The position numbers and the translations under genes are program-made. From Halofilum ochraceum (GTDB lineage Bacteria; Pseudomonadota; Gammaproteobacteria; XJ16; Halofilaceae), in contig NZ_LVEG02000003.1 in NCBI RefSeq assembly GCF_001614315.2, positions 1 through 50,352 of the forward strand: a stretch of DNA of 50,352 nucleotides, given 5' to 3'. The stretch's first letter is position 1. Each line of letters opens with the position of its first letter. Under the pieces are notes generated by a model. It had not been told where the DNA came from and ran no database searches. It saw nothing but the letters and a program-made list of their open reading frames with translations. Of this stretch, positions 16,196 to 24,376 are shown piece by piece.

Positions 16196-16897
16196 TCAGC
16201 CCGATGCCTGGCGAAGATCGGGGGCGTCGGGCAGCAGCACGTCCAGGTGATCGACGGCCGGAAAGCCCTCGAGCCGGTTCGGCGGCGCCGTGCTGTCCGG
16301 TTGGCGGATCCCGATCAGGTGACCGATGCCCCACTCGCGGGCGGCCGTGAGCACGTTCGGGTTGTCGTCGATGAACAGGGTCCGCTCGGGCTGGAATCCT
16401 TCGCGCTGGTGCAGTCGATCCCAGAACGCGGCGTCCTCCTTCGGCACCCCGAAATCGTGCGATGTGTAGCGGGCCTCGAACCGGCCCCCGAGCGGCAACC
16501 GTTCGAACTTGAATCCCATGCTGCCCGGATGCGCGTTGGTCGCCAGCACGCGGCGCTTGCCGGCTGTGCCGAGGGCGTCGAGGAACGCGGGTGCGTGCGG
16601 GCGCCAATTCACCAGGTGGCCGATCTCGCGTTTGAGCGCGACCAGATCCAGTTCGAGTTCGCGCTGCCAGTAGTCGAGGCAGTACCAGTCGAGCGTCCCG
16701 GCGACCCGCTCATAGCGGCGACGCAGCTCGGTTCGGGCCTCGTGGTCGGGCAGATCCCAGTGATCGGCCAGCCGCCGCGGGAGGTGTTCGAGGAAGAAAT
16801 GATTGTCGAAGTGCAGGTCGAGCAGCGTGCCGTCGAGATCGAGCAGCACGGTGTCGATGGCGCCCCATGGCAGCGGGGTATGCGGTGTCACTTTCAT
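16196..16897 (-). CDS. yrfG: HAD-family nucleotidase, YrfG-like (GMP/IMP nucleotidase)
   Basis: A 233-aa haloacid-dehalogenase hydrolase. Motif I is LLDLDGTLLDLHFDN with the nucleophile and acid/base Asp residues. Motif II lies in VLATNAHPGS, motif III has the Lys of SHDFGVPKED, and motif IV is TLFIDDNPNVL. The pattern of LDWYCLDYWQRELELDL matches the YrfG group, which dephosphorylates GMP and IMP in E. coli. The C-terminus reads LDVLLPDAPDL. It is convergent with gspN and divergent from nudE across palindrome I. A role in purine nucleotide turnover is inferred from the family. Confidence 0.88.
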   Translation of the reverse strand: MKVTPHTPLPWGAIDTVLLDLDGTLLDLHFDNHFFLEHLPRRLADHWDLPDHEARTELRRRYERVAGTLDWYCLDYWQRELELDLVALKREIGHLVNWRPHAPAFLDALGTAGKRRVLATNAHPGSMGFKFERLPLGGRFEARYTSHDFGVPKEDAAFWDRLHQREGFQPERTLFIDDNPNVLTAAREWGIGHLIGIRQPDSTAPPNRLEGFPAVDHLDVLLPDAPDLRQASG

Positions 16898-17045
16898 TCC
16901 GGCAATGTACTGCCATTGGGCCCGGAGAGTCCACGAATATCCCGGTTGCCGCTCCCGAGCGGACCTGCCATGCTCGCGGGCTTGCCCGCCTAGTGGGCCA
17001 TGCGGGCAGTTCGGTTATTCTCTGCGGCGCTGTGCGTGCCTGTCG

Positions 17046-17098
17046 CAAGGCGCGAGGAGCGAGTGTAGCGCGTCCTACAGGAGTGACGAGCAACACCG
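17046..17098 (+). repeat. 53-nt structured module, copy 1
   Basis: Begins CAAGGCGCG, has GAGCGAG, then a small stem TGTAG/CTACA with loop CGCGTC, then GAGTGACGAGCAACACCG. It has the same length and layout as the copies at 17150-17202 and 44362-44414, with a different but still pairing central stem. Confidence 0.75.
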
Positions 17099-17149
17099 CG
17101 ACAGGTGCGCACAGCACCGCCCTTCGGGAGCGGATATGGCGGTCCATCA

Positions 17150-17202
17150 CGGCGTTGCGCCTCACTCACGTAAGAGGCGCTACGCTCAATCGGCGCGCCT
17201 TG
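17150..17202 (-). repeat. 53-nt structured module, copy 2
   Basis: Read on the minus strand it begins CAAGGCGCG, has GATTGAG, a central stem CGTA/TACG around GCGCCTCT, then GAGTGAGGCGCAACGCCG. It is inverted relative to copy 1 within the same palindrome. Confidence 0.75.
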
Positions 17203-17314
17203 TGCTGAACCGCCATGTCCGCTCAGAGAGTAACCGAACTGCCCGCATGGCCCACTAGCCCATCAGGCCCGGGTACGCGAAATCCGGGGCCGCAACACGG
17301 GTGCCACGCCGCGC

Positions 17315-17865
17315 ATGACGAACAAGCCCGAGATCCTTGCCTCGCGTGTGGTCGCGCGCAGTCGTCTGTTCGAGATCCAGGAAGTCGATCTGCGTTTCGC
17401 CAACGGCACGGAAGTGCAGTTCGAGAAACTCACCAATCGGGGCTTCGGTGCGGTCCTGGTCGTGCCGCTGATCGGTCCGCGGGAGGTCCTGCTCGTGCGC
17501 GAATATGGTGCTGGGGTGGACCGCTACGAACTGTCACTGCCCAAGGGGCGCGTCGAGCGGGACGAGGACCCGCTCGTGGCCGCCAACCGGGAACTGCAGG
17601 AAGAGGTCGGTTACGGCGCCGGCCGCCTCGAATGCCTGACCGGGCTGACGGTGGCGCCGGGGTATCTGGGCCATGTCACGCAGATCGTGCTGGCGCGCGA
17701 CCTCTATCCAGCCAGTCTGCCCGGGGATGAACCGGAACCGCCCGAGGTCGTCGAATGGTCGCTCGACGATCTGCCGGCGCTGCTGGCACGGCCGGACTGT
17801 ACCGAGGCGCGTACATTCGCGGCCCTGTATATCGTGCGCGACCAACTGAATACGGAGAACGAGGA

Positions 17866-17869
<4 letters not shown>
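17315..17869 (+). CDS. nudE: Nudix ADP-sugar/ADP-compound hydrolase NudE
   Basis: Hydrolyses ADP-ribose, Ap3A, NADH-type compounds to AMP plus product. The Nudix box is complete: from KGRVERDED to RELQEEVG it fits GX5EX7REUXEEXG. Upstream, FGAVLVVPLIGPREVLLVRE and the YELSLPKG lead-in are characteristic of NudE. Length 184 aa matches the family. Its four-base overlap with cysQ (ATGA) is a conserved pairing; both enzymes clear nucleotide by-products (ADP-sugars, PAP). The ribosome site is weak. Confidence 0.92.
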
Positions 17870-18672
<803 letters not shown>

Positions 18673-18721
18673 GCATCGGGCTCGATCGGCGCGGAGGTGC
18701 CGACGCGCGGAGGCGCGGCTG

Positions 18722-20272
18722 ATGGCGCGCGGGCGCGGGGCCATCGCCTGCGGTCATCCCGCGACCCGGGACGCGGCTGCCGCCATGCTGGAGGCGGGGG
18801 GCAACGCCTTCGATGCCGCGGCGGCCGCGCTGTGGACCGCCTGTGTGGCCGAGCCGGTACTCGCGTCGCCGGGCGGTGGCGGTTTCCTGCTGGCGCAGCC
18901 GGCGGGTGAGCGGGCGCGGGTGTACGACTTCTTCGCCCACACCCCGGGCACTCGACTTGATCCCGGTGACGCCGATTTCCATCCCATCCATGCCGACTTC
19001 GGCACCACTCGGCAGGAGTTCCACATCGGTCTCGGGGCCGCCGCCGCGCCCGGGGTGGTTGCGGGCACCTGTGCGTTCCAGCAGGAACTGGGGCGCATGC
19101 CGCGGCGCGAGGTATTCGCACCCGCCGTCGGCTGTGCCCGCGACGGGCTGCCGATGAACGCGCTGCAGGCGTACATCGCCGAGGTGGTTCGGCCGATCCT
19201 GGAGGCGACCCCGGAGGCGCGCGCGATCTTCACGCCCGCGGGCGGGCCGCCGGTGGAGGGCGATCGCCATGCGATGCCCGAACTCGGTGAGTTCCTCGAA
19301 ACGCTATCTCACGAAGGCCCCGATCTGTTCTATCGCGGCGAGGTCGCGGCCGCCGTCGACGCGGCCTGCCGGGCTGGCGGTGGCCATCTGCGCCGGAGCG
19401 ATTTCGAGGACTACCGGGTCGAGCGGCGCGAGCCGCTGACGGCGGATTACCGCGGGCGGCGCGTGCTGACGAACGCGCCACCGGCTTCCGGCGGCCTGTT
19501 GATCAACTTCGGTCTGGAAATGCTCGCCGGCCTGCCGGGGGGCGCGGATGTCGACAGCCCCGAGCAGGCGCTGCGCATGGCGGCCGTGCTCGACGCGACC
19601 CGCCAGGCGCGCCTCGACGCCGGCCTCGATGCCGGCGTGACGGACCGGACCGCGCGCACGCTCCTCGATCCCGATCAGCTCGCGCGCTACCGGGCCCTGA
19701 TCGCGGGCCACCCGCCGTCACACCGGGGCACCACCCATATCAGCGTGATCGATGCCCGCGGCAACGCCGCCGCCCTGACCGTCTCCAATGGCGAGGGCTG
19801 TGGCTGGATCGTGCCAGGCACCGGTTTCATGCTGAACAACATGCTGGGCGAGGCCGACCTGCAGCCGCGCGGTTTCGGTCAGTGGCCGACCGCCACACGC
19901 CTGACCTCCATGATGGCCCCGACTCTCGTTACGGATCGTTCTGGCGGCGAGCTGCTGGCGCTCGGCTCCGGTGGCTCCAACCGGATCCGCTCGGCCCTAC
20001 TGCAGGTGCTGGCGGCCCACCTGGATGGCGGGTTGCCGCTGGAAGCCGCGGTCGAGCGCCCACGGCTGCACCTGGAAGGCCAGTGCCTGGAGATCGAGGG
20101 CGGTTTCACCGCCGCCACGGTCGAGGCCCTGCAGCGGCAGTGGCCCGAACACCGGGTCTGGCCCGACCGCAATCTCTTCTTCGGCGGCGCGCACGCGGTA
20201 GCCGCCGGACGCGACGGCTTCACCGGCGCCGGCGACCCGCGCCGCGGTGGCGTGGCGACGGTCGTGCCGTAA
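18722..20272 (+). CDS. ggt: Gamma-glutamyltransferase family protein (Ntn hydrolase), no signal peptide
   Basis: A 516-aa gamma-glutamyltranspeptidase homologue, an enzyme that cleaves or transfers the gamma-glutamyl group of glutathione-type compounds. N-terminal landmarks are GGNAFDAAAAALWTACVAEP and SPGGGGFLLAQP. The autoprocessing site is HRGTTHISVIDARGNAAALT, with the first Thr of TTH the likely nucleophile. The small subunit has GSGGSNRIRSALLQVLAA. Unlike the classical periplasmic enzyme, there is no signal peptide: the chain starts MARGRGAIACGHPATRDAA. Hence a cytoplasmic location is inferred. Ribosome site GGAGG lies about 9 bases upstream. It follows cysQ by 49 bp. Confidence 0.9.
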   Translation: MARGRGAIACGHPATRDAAAAMLEAGGNAFDAAAAALWTACVAEPVLASPGGGGFLLAQPAGERARVYDFFAHTPGTRLDPGDADFHPIHADFGTTRQEFHIGLGAAAAPGVVAGTCAFQQELGRMPRREVFAPAVGCARDGLPMNALQAYIAEVVRPILEATPEARAIFTPAGGPPVEGDRHAMPELGEFLETLSHEGPDLFYRGEVAAAVDAACRAGGGHLRRSDFEDYRVERREPLTADYRGRRVLTNAPPASGGLLINFGLEMLAGLPGGADVDSPEQALRMAAVLDATRQARLDAGLDAGVTDRTARTLLDPDQLARYRALIAGHPPSHRGTTHISVIDARGNAAALTVSNGEGCGWIVPGTGFMLNNMLGEADLQPRGFGQWPTATRLTSMMAPTLVTDRSGGELLALGSGGSNRIRSALLQVLAAHLDGGLPLEAAVERPRLHLEGQCLEIEGGFTAATVEALQRQWPEHRVWPDRNLFFGGAHAVAAGRDGFTGAGDPRRGGVATVVP

Positions 20273-20310
20273 CCGGGATTCCGCAGGTGCGGCGGCAGTT
20301 GCCTGCGCTG

Positions 20311-20612
20311 TGCAATGGGGGTTCTCGCCAAGGCGCGGAGGGCGCCAAGGGACGCAAAGGAAACCAATGAACCTGTAGGAGCGAGCTTGCTCGCGAACCG
20401 GTACAGCCGGGCCGCGTGATTCGAATTGATTCAGGCGTGCGGCAGGACTCCGAAGCGCCGTACCAACCAGACCCCGGTTCGCGGCCAAGGCCGCTCCTAC
20501 GGTTCCGCAGCCCGAACCGCGGTCGCTGCCCCATCCGGGCTGGGCTCATTTTTACACGCCTTTCTTCGCGCCCCTTGGCGCACTCCGCGCCTTGGCGAGA
20601 ACCCACATTGCA
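20311..20612. repeat. Nested palindrome E (TCGCCAAGGCGC outer, REP-like inner)
   Basis: Fills most of the gap between the gamma-glutamyltransferase gene and slyD. The outer arms 20311-20363 and 20561-20612 match at about 46 of 52 positions and carry the TTCTCGCCAAGGCGC and GCGCCAAGG motifs. The inner arms 20375-20402 and 20471-20500 carry a REP-like sequence beginning GTAGGAGCG and ending CGCGAACCGG. No convincing ORF lies within it. Confidence 0.88.
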
Positions 20613-20733
20613 CCGCGCCCGCGGCCACCCCAGGCCCGCGGGCCGACCATGCAGATTACGCACCTCTTCGCAAGACCCCCCTTATCGCGATACCATGGCC
20701 GGCTCACTTTACAGATGCGAGCGGAGCAGTCCG

Positions 20734-21219
20734 ATGCAGATTACGCAGAACACCGTGGCCTCGATCGAGTACACGCTCAAGGATAACGAAGGCCAGGTAC
20801 TCGACACGTCCGAGGGCCGCGAGCCCCTGACCTACCTCCACGGCAGCGGTAACCTGGTGCCGGGTCTCGAGAGCGCGCTCGAGGGCAACGGCGAGGGCGA
20901 CTCCGTCTCGGTCACCGTCGAGCCGTCCGAGGGCTTCGGCGAGCGCGACGAGAACCTCATCCAGCAGGTCCCGAAGACCGCCTTCGAAGGCGTCGAGTCC
21001 ATCGAGGCCGGCATGCGCTTCCAGGCCTCCGACGAGAACGGCCAGGGCCGCATCGTTACCGTCACCGAAGTCGCCGACGATCAGGTGACGGTCGACGCGA
21101 ACCATCCCCTCGCCGGTGTGCCGCTGAACTTCGACGTCAACGTCGTCGAGGTACGCGCCGCCTCCGATGAAGAGATCGAGCACGGCCACGCCCACACGGG
21201 TGACGAAGAGGACCACTGA
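20734..21219 (+). CDS. slyD: FKBP-type peptidyl-prolyl isomerase, SlyD-like
   Basis: Proline isomerase and chaperone; SlyD also delivers nickel to hydrogenase. The 161-aa protein has the FKBP half LTYLHGSGNLVPGLESALEG, the IF (insert-in-flap) domain ending near VTVDANHPLAGVPLNFDVNV, and DENLIQQVPKTAFEGVESIE. The tail, EEIEHGHAHTGDEEDH, has three His residues, much shorter than the E. coli metal-binding tail. The protein is strongly acidic. I chose the ATG at 20734 with GCGGAGC upstream. A 14-base copy of its start region, ATGCAGATTACGCA, occurs 86 bp upstream at 20648. Confidence 0.92.
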   Translation: MQITQNTVASIEYTLKDNEGQVLDTSEGREPLTYLHGSGNLVPGLESALEGNGEGDSVSVTVEPSEGFGERDENLIQQVPKTAFEGVESIEAGMRFQASDENGQGRIVTVTEVADDQVTVDANHPLAGVPLNFDVNVVEVRAASDEEIEHGHAHTGDEEDH

Positions 21220-21233
21220 GGTCCCGCCCTCGC

Positions 21234-21259
21234 GGCGGCGCCGCTGTGGCGGCGCCGCC
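21234..21259 (+). terminator. Possible slyD terminator hairpin
   Basis: A perfect 11-bp GC-only inverted repeat (21234-21244 with 21249-21259) with loop TGTG, 14 bp after the slyD stop. No U-tract follows directly; CTTTCTCT occurs about 15 bases on. It could also be a low-complexity GC repeat. Confidence 0.4.
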
Positions 21260-21324
21260 CGCTGCGGTAGCGCGCTTTCTCTGGTCCTCGCAGGCCTCCG
21301 CGCGAGCCGTTTGAGGAACGCGCG

Positions 21325-21497
21325 TGTAGGAGCGAGCTTGCTCGCGATGGTTCTCGCACGGCGGGCGAATGCCCGCCGACTCGAACGTGCGTGAGGCCGA
21401 ATTTCTCCGGAACGGGAGGGGACTGGGCCGGCAGCCGCTGGCGCTTCGGCTTGTCGTGTGCCGTGCTGGCACGATCGCGAGCAAGCTCGCTCCTACA
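21325..21497. repeat. Palindrome F: perfect 24-bp REP-like inverted pair
   Basis: The sequence beginning TGTAGGAGCGAGC at 21325-21348 is repeated as a perfect 24-bp reverse complement at 21474-21497. Each arm is itself a short hairpin (GCGAGC/GCTCGC), the design of REP sequences known from Pseudomonas. The roughly 125-bp interior has no protein-like ORF. It lies between slyD and the racemase gene. Confidence 0.88.
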
Positions 21498-21550
21498 GGC
21501 ACAGGCCGTTTCGACGGCACCGCGATATCGGTCTTTCCGTCTTTGTCTCC

Positions 21551-21587
21551 TTCGCGCCCCCTGGCGCTCTTTGCGTCTTGACGAGAA
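21551..21587 (-). repeat. Single TCGCCAAGGCGC-type repeat, unpaired
   Basis: On the minus strand it reads TTCTCGTCAAGACGCAAAG and continues AGCGCCAGGGGGCGCGAA, a member of the family that forms the outer arms of palindromes E and G. No inverted partner is seen nearby. Confidence 0.7.
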
Positions 21588-21700
21588 TCCATAGCCCGAT
21601 TCCCGCCACGCCGGCAGCGCGCCTCTGCCCCTGAGCCCACCGCTTGGTTTATCCTGCGCCCGCGTCCGATGTCCGAATGGGCGGAACCGGGAGGCAGCGC

Positions 21701-22402
21701 GTGAAGACGATCGGCATCCTCGGTGGCATGAGCCACGAGAGCACGGGGCATTACTACCGCCTGATCAACCAGGGCGTGCGCACGCGCCTGGGCGGGCTCC
21801 ATTCCGCCCGGATCGTGCTGCTGAGTGTCGACTTCGCCACGATCGAACCCCTCCAGGCGGCGGATGAATGGGATGCCGCCGGCGCCCTGCTGGCGGCGGA
21901 CGCGCGTCGGATCGAGCGGGCGGGTGCCGACTTCCTGCTGCTGGCCACGAATACGATGCACCGCTGCGCCGATGCCATCGCAGAGGCGATCGATATCCCG
22001 CTGCTGCACCTGGCGGATGCGACGGCCGGCGCCATCGAAGACGGCGGTGTCGAGCGTGTGGCCCTGCTCGGGACGCGCTACACCATGGAACAACCCTTCT
22101 ACCGGGAGCGCCTCGAACGGCGCGGGCTGCGGGTCGATGTGCCGCCCGCGGCGGACCGCACGGAGCTCAATCGGATCATCTTCGAGGAACTCTGCCAGGG
22201 CGTCATTCGCCCGGATTCACGGGTGACGCTGCAGCGCATGATCCGCGACCTGGGTTCGGTCGGCGCGACCGCGGTCATCGCCGGCTGTACCGAGATCACC
22301 ATGCTGATCGACGCCGCGGACAGCCCGTTGCCTCTGTTCGATACGACCGCGATCCACGCGGAGGCGGCGGTCACCCGGGCGCTGGACACCACGACTGCAT
22401 GA
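21701..22402 (+). CDS. Aspartate/glutamate racemase family protein (RacX/YgeA-like)
   Basis: A PLP-independent amino-acid racemase of 233 aa. It starts VKTIGILGGMSHESTGHYY. In two-base racemases two Cys act as acid/base. Here the first site reads ATNTMH, with Thr, and the second IAGCTEITML, with Cys. A Thr/Cys pair occurs in the YgeA/RacX branch, which suggests a broad-specificity racemase rather than glutamate racemase MurI. I chose GTG at 21701 because GGGAGG lies six bases upstream; an ATG at 21677 would add eight residues. It precedes the AmpG-like permease by 36 bp, hinting at a link to D-amino acids or peptidoglycan, which is inference. Confidence 0.87.
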   Translation: MKTIGILGGMSHESTGHYYRLINQGVRTRLGGLHSARIVLLSVDFATIEPLQAADEWDAAGALLAADARRIERAGADFLLLATNTMHRCADAIAEAIDIPLLHLADATAGAIEDGGVERVALLGTRYTMEQPFYRERLERRGLRVDVPPAADRTELNRIIFEELCQGVIRPDSRVTLQRMIRDLGSVGATAVIAGCTEITMLIDAADSPLPLFDTTAIHAEAAVTRALDTTTA

Positions 22403-22438
22403 GTACTCGTCACCCACCGCCGCTGGCGGAGTGCCCGC

Positions 22439-23818
22439 ATGCCGGCTGAGCCCCGTCGCGACTGGCGAGAGACGTTCGCGGTCTATCGCCAGCCGCCCGT
22501 CATCACGATGCTGTTCCTCGGCTTCTCCGCGGGATTGCCGTTCCTGCTCGTGTTCTCGACGCTGACCGCATGGCTGCGTTCCGAGGGCGTGGAGGTCGCG
22601 GCCATCGGTTTCTTCTCGTGGATCGGCATCCTCTACTCGATCAAGTTCTTCTGGGCCCCGGTGGTGGATCGGCTGCCGCTGCCCCTGTTGACCCGTGGAC
22701 TGGGCCAGCGCCGCGGCTGGATACTGTTCGGCCAGCTGTTGATCATCACCGGACTCGCCGGCCTTGCCTTCAGCGATCCCCTGACGGCACTCACCCCGGT
22801 CGTGGTGCTGGCGCTGCTGGTCGCGTTCGGTTCGGCGACCCAGGATATCGCCATCGACGCCTTTCGGATCGAATCGGCGCCCGACGAGGTGCAGGCGGCG
22901 AATGCCGCCACCTACATGATCGGTTATCGCATCGGCCTGGTGATGGCCGGTGCCGTGGCCCTGTACATCGCGGATTTCGTGTCCTGGACGGCTGCCTATC
23001 TGGCGATGGCGGGGCTGGTCTCGGTTGGCGTCATTACCGTGTTGCTGCGTCCGGAGCCGGAGAAACGCATCGCGCGCCATACGCATGAACGCGAACAGCG
23101 GGTCCAGGACTATCTGCTGGCCAACGAGCATCACTCGGATCTGCGGCGCCGCATCATGGCCTGGCTTATCGGCGCCGTGGTCTGCCCGTTCGTCGACTTC
23201 TTCAGTCGTTACGGGCGCGTCGCGCTGGCACTGCTGGTACTGATCGGCATCTACCGCATCTCCGACATTTCGATGGCGGCGATGGCCAACCCGCTGTATC
23301 TCGATCTCGGATTCTCGCTGAGCCAGATCGGCACGATCACGAATGTCTACGGCGTGGTGATGACCATCACCGGCGGGCTGGTGGGCGGACTGATGGTGAC
23401 GCGCTACGGCATCCCCCGGATGCTGGTCGTCGGGGCCGCCCTGACGGCGGTCACGAACCTGTTGTTCGCGGTGCTGGCGACGATCGGCGCGGAGGTCGCG
23501 ATGCTGGTCGTCACGATCAGCGCCGACAACCTCTCCAACGGATTCGCCAGCACGATCCTCATCGCCTTCATGTCGAGCCTGACCAGCCGCGCCTATACCG
23601 CGACCCAGTACGCCCTGTTCTCCTCGCTGATGACCTTGCCGGGCAAGTTCGTCAGCGGCTTCTCCGGCGTCGCGGTCGAGGCCTGGGGCTATCCCTGGTT
23701 CTTCATCGCCATCGGCATCGCCGGCGTCCCGGCCGTCCTCCTCGCCGCCTGGTATGCCTGGGGCCGTACTCGCGACAACACCGAACCGCCTCACGCGGTG
23801 CCTCGGGAGACCGGATAG
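22439..23818 (+). CDS. ampG: AmpG-like MFS muropeptide permease
   Basis: Inner-membrane major-facilitator protein of 459 aa with about 12-14 membrane helices. The start RETFAVYRQPPVITMLFLGF followed by SAGLPFLLVFSTLTAWLRSE is typical of AmpG, which imports GlcNAc-anhydro-MurNAc peptides for wall recycling. Other matches are FFWAPVVDRLPLPLLTRGLG, QRRGW and the conserved SATQDIAIDAFR. GGAG precedes the ATG. No AmpD or AmpR is in the window, so a role in beta-lactamase control cannot be judged. The gene ends 12 bp before palindrome C. Confidence 0.88.
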   Translation: MPAEPRRDWRETFAVYRQPPVITMLFLGFSAGLPFLLVFSTLTAWLRSEGVEVAAIGFFSWIGILYSIKFFWAPVVDRLPLPLLTRGLGQRRGWILFGQLLIITGLAGLAFSDPLTALTPVVVLALLVAFGSATQDIAIDAFRIESAPDEVQAANAATYMIGYRIGLVMAGAVALYIADFVSWTAAYLAMAGLVSVGVITVLLRPEPEKRIARHTHEREQRVQDYLLANEHHSDLRRRIMAWLIGAVVCPFVDFFSRYGRVALALLVLIGIYRISDISMAAMANPLYLDLGFSLSQIGTITNVYGVVMTITGGLVGGLMVTRYGIPRMLVVGAALTAVTNLLFAVLATIGAEVAMLVVTISADNLSNGFASTILIAFMSSLTSRAYTATQYALFSSLMTLPGKFVSGFSGVAVEAWGYPWFFIAIGIAGVPAVLLAAWYAWGRTRDNTEPPHAVPRETG

Positions 23819-23830
23819 AGGTCAACGGCG

Positions 23831-24366
23831 GGAACCACAGATAGACACAGATGAATACGGATGGCGTCTGTGGTACCCGTCAGGTTTGGGGCGCTGCGCG
23901 GAAAGCGCGCGAGGACCATGAGCTCTGAATAAGAACCACGAATGAACACGAATGGACACGAATAGGGCTTGGGGCTACCACGGGCCTCTGGAGCTTCGCT
24001 GCCGTTACGTGCAGGGATCAGAGGCGAATTCATAACCAAAAAATGGACTAAAAATGAACGAAAAATGGCTCGGTCCCTGTTTCGGTGCCTTTGACAGCGC
24101 CTGAACCAAAGCGGCACGCGCAGATGCTTGTCCTTATCCTGAGGCGCCCTTTAAGACCTATTTTTAGTCCATTTTTTGGTTATGCATTTCGAGCCCGAAC
24201 GGCGAAGCCCCAGAAGGCTCCGGTAGCCCCAAGCCCTATTCGTTTCCATTCGTGTTCATTCGTGGTTCAAAAAACGCCTCCCCAAGCACCCCATCCCAGC
24301 GAAGCTCCAGAAGACCCAGAGTGCCCCGGCGGCACTCTGTGTGCATCTGTGTCCATCTGTGGTTCC
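23831..24366. repeat. Nested palindrome C (three major concentric inverted pairs)
   Basis: Fills the gap between the convergent ampG-like and xthA genes. The outer pair is CACAGAT-type (23831-23862 with 24335-24366). The middle pair is CACGAAT-type and continues into AGGGCTTGGGGCTAC (23933-23978 with 24223-24268, 45 of 46 matching). The inner pair is A-rich (24031-24055 with 24160-24184, 25 of 25). GCTTCGC and GCGAAGC signatures flank the core. No protein-like ORF is present. Confidence 0.93.
24031..24184 (+). mobile_element. MITE-like core element, copy 1
   Basis: A 154-bp unit with perfect 25-bp terminal inverted repeats starting CATAACC and ending GGTTATG. The interior includes GACAGCGCCTGAA and GCAGATGCTTGTCCTT, also found on the minus strand in the copy at 27676-27840. 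It carries no ORF, so if mobile it needs a transposase in trans. Homology to copy 2 extends beyond the left end, which reads CTGGAGCTTCGCTG and then CGTTACGTGCAGG. Confidence 0.5.
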
Positions 24367-24376
24367 GAGAAAAAGC

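Larger units (their letters stand above)
16990..17258. repeat. Palindrome I enclosing two inverted 53-nt modules
   Basis: It fills the gap between the divergent HAD and nudE genes. The outer arms (16990-17024 and 17224-17258) match at 34 of 35 positions. Inside are two secondary hairpins: 17026-17046 with 17098-17118 (18 of 21) and 17128-17143 with 17209-17224 (15 of 16). Each encloses one copy of a 53-nt module, the two copies facing in opposite directions. Promoters for both neighbours must lie within or beside it; I could not identify them. Confidence 0.9.

Noticed and set aside
22217..23794. 525-codon minus-strand open frame opposite the AmpG-like gene
   Set aside because: Charged, Gln/Arg/His-rich shadow of a membrane protein gene; no start signal.
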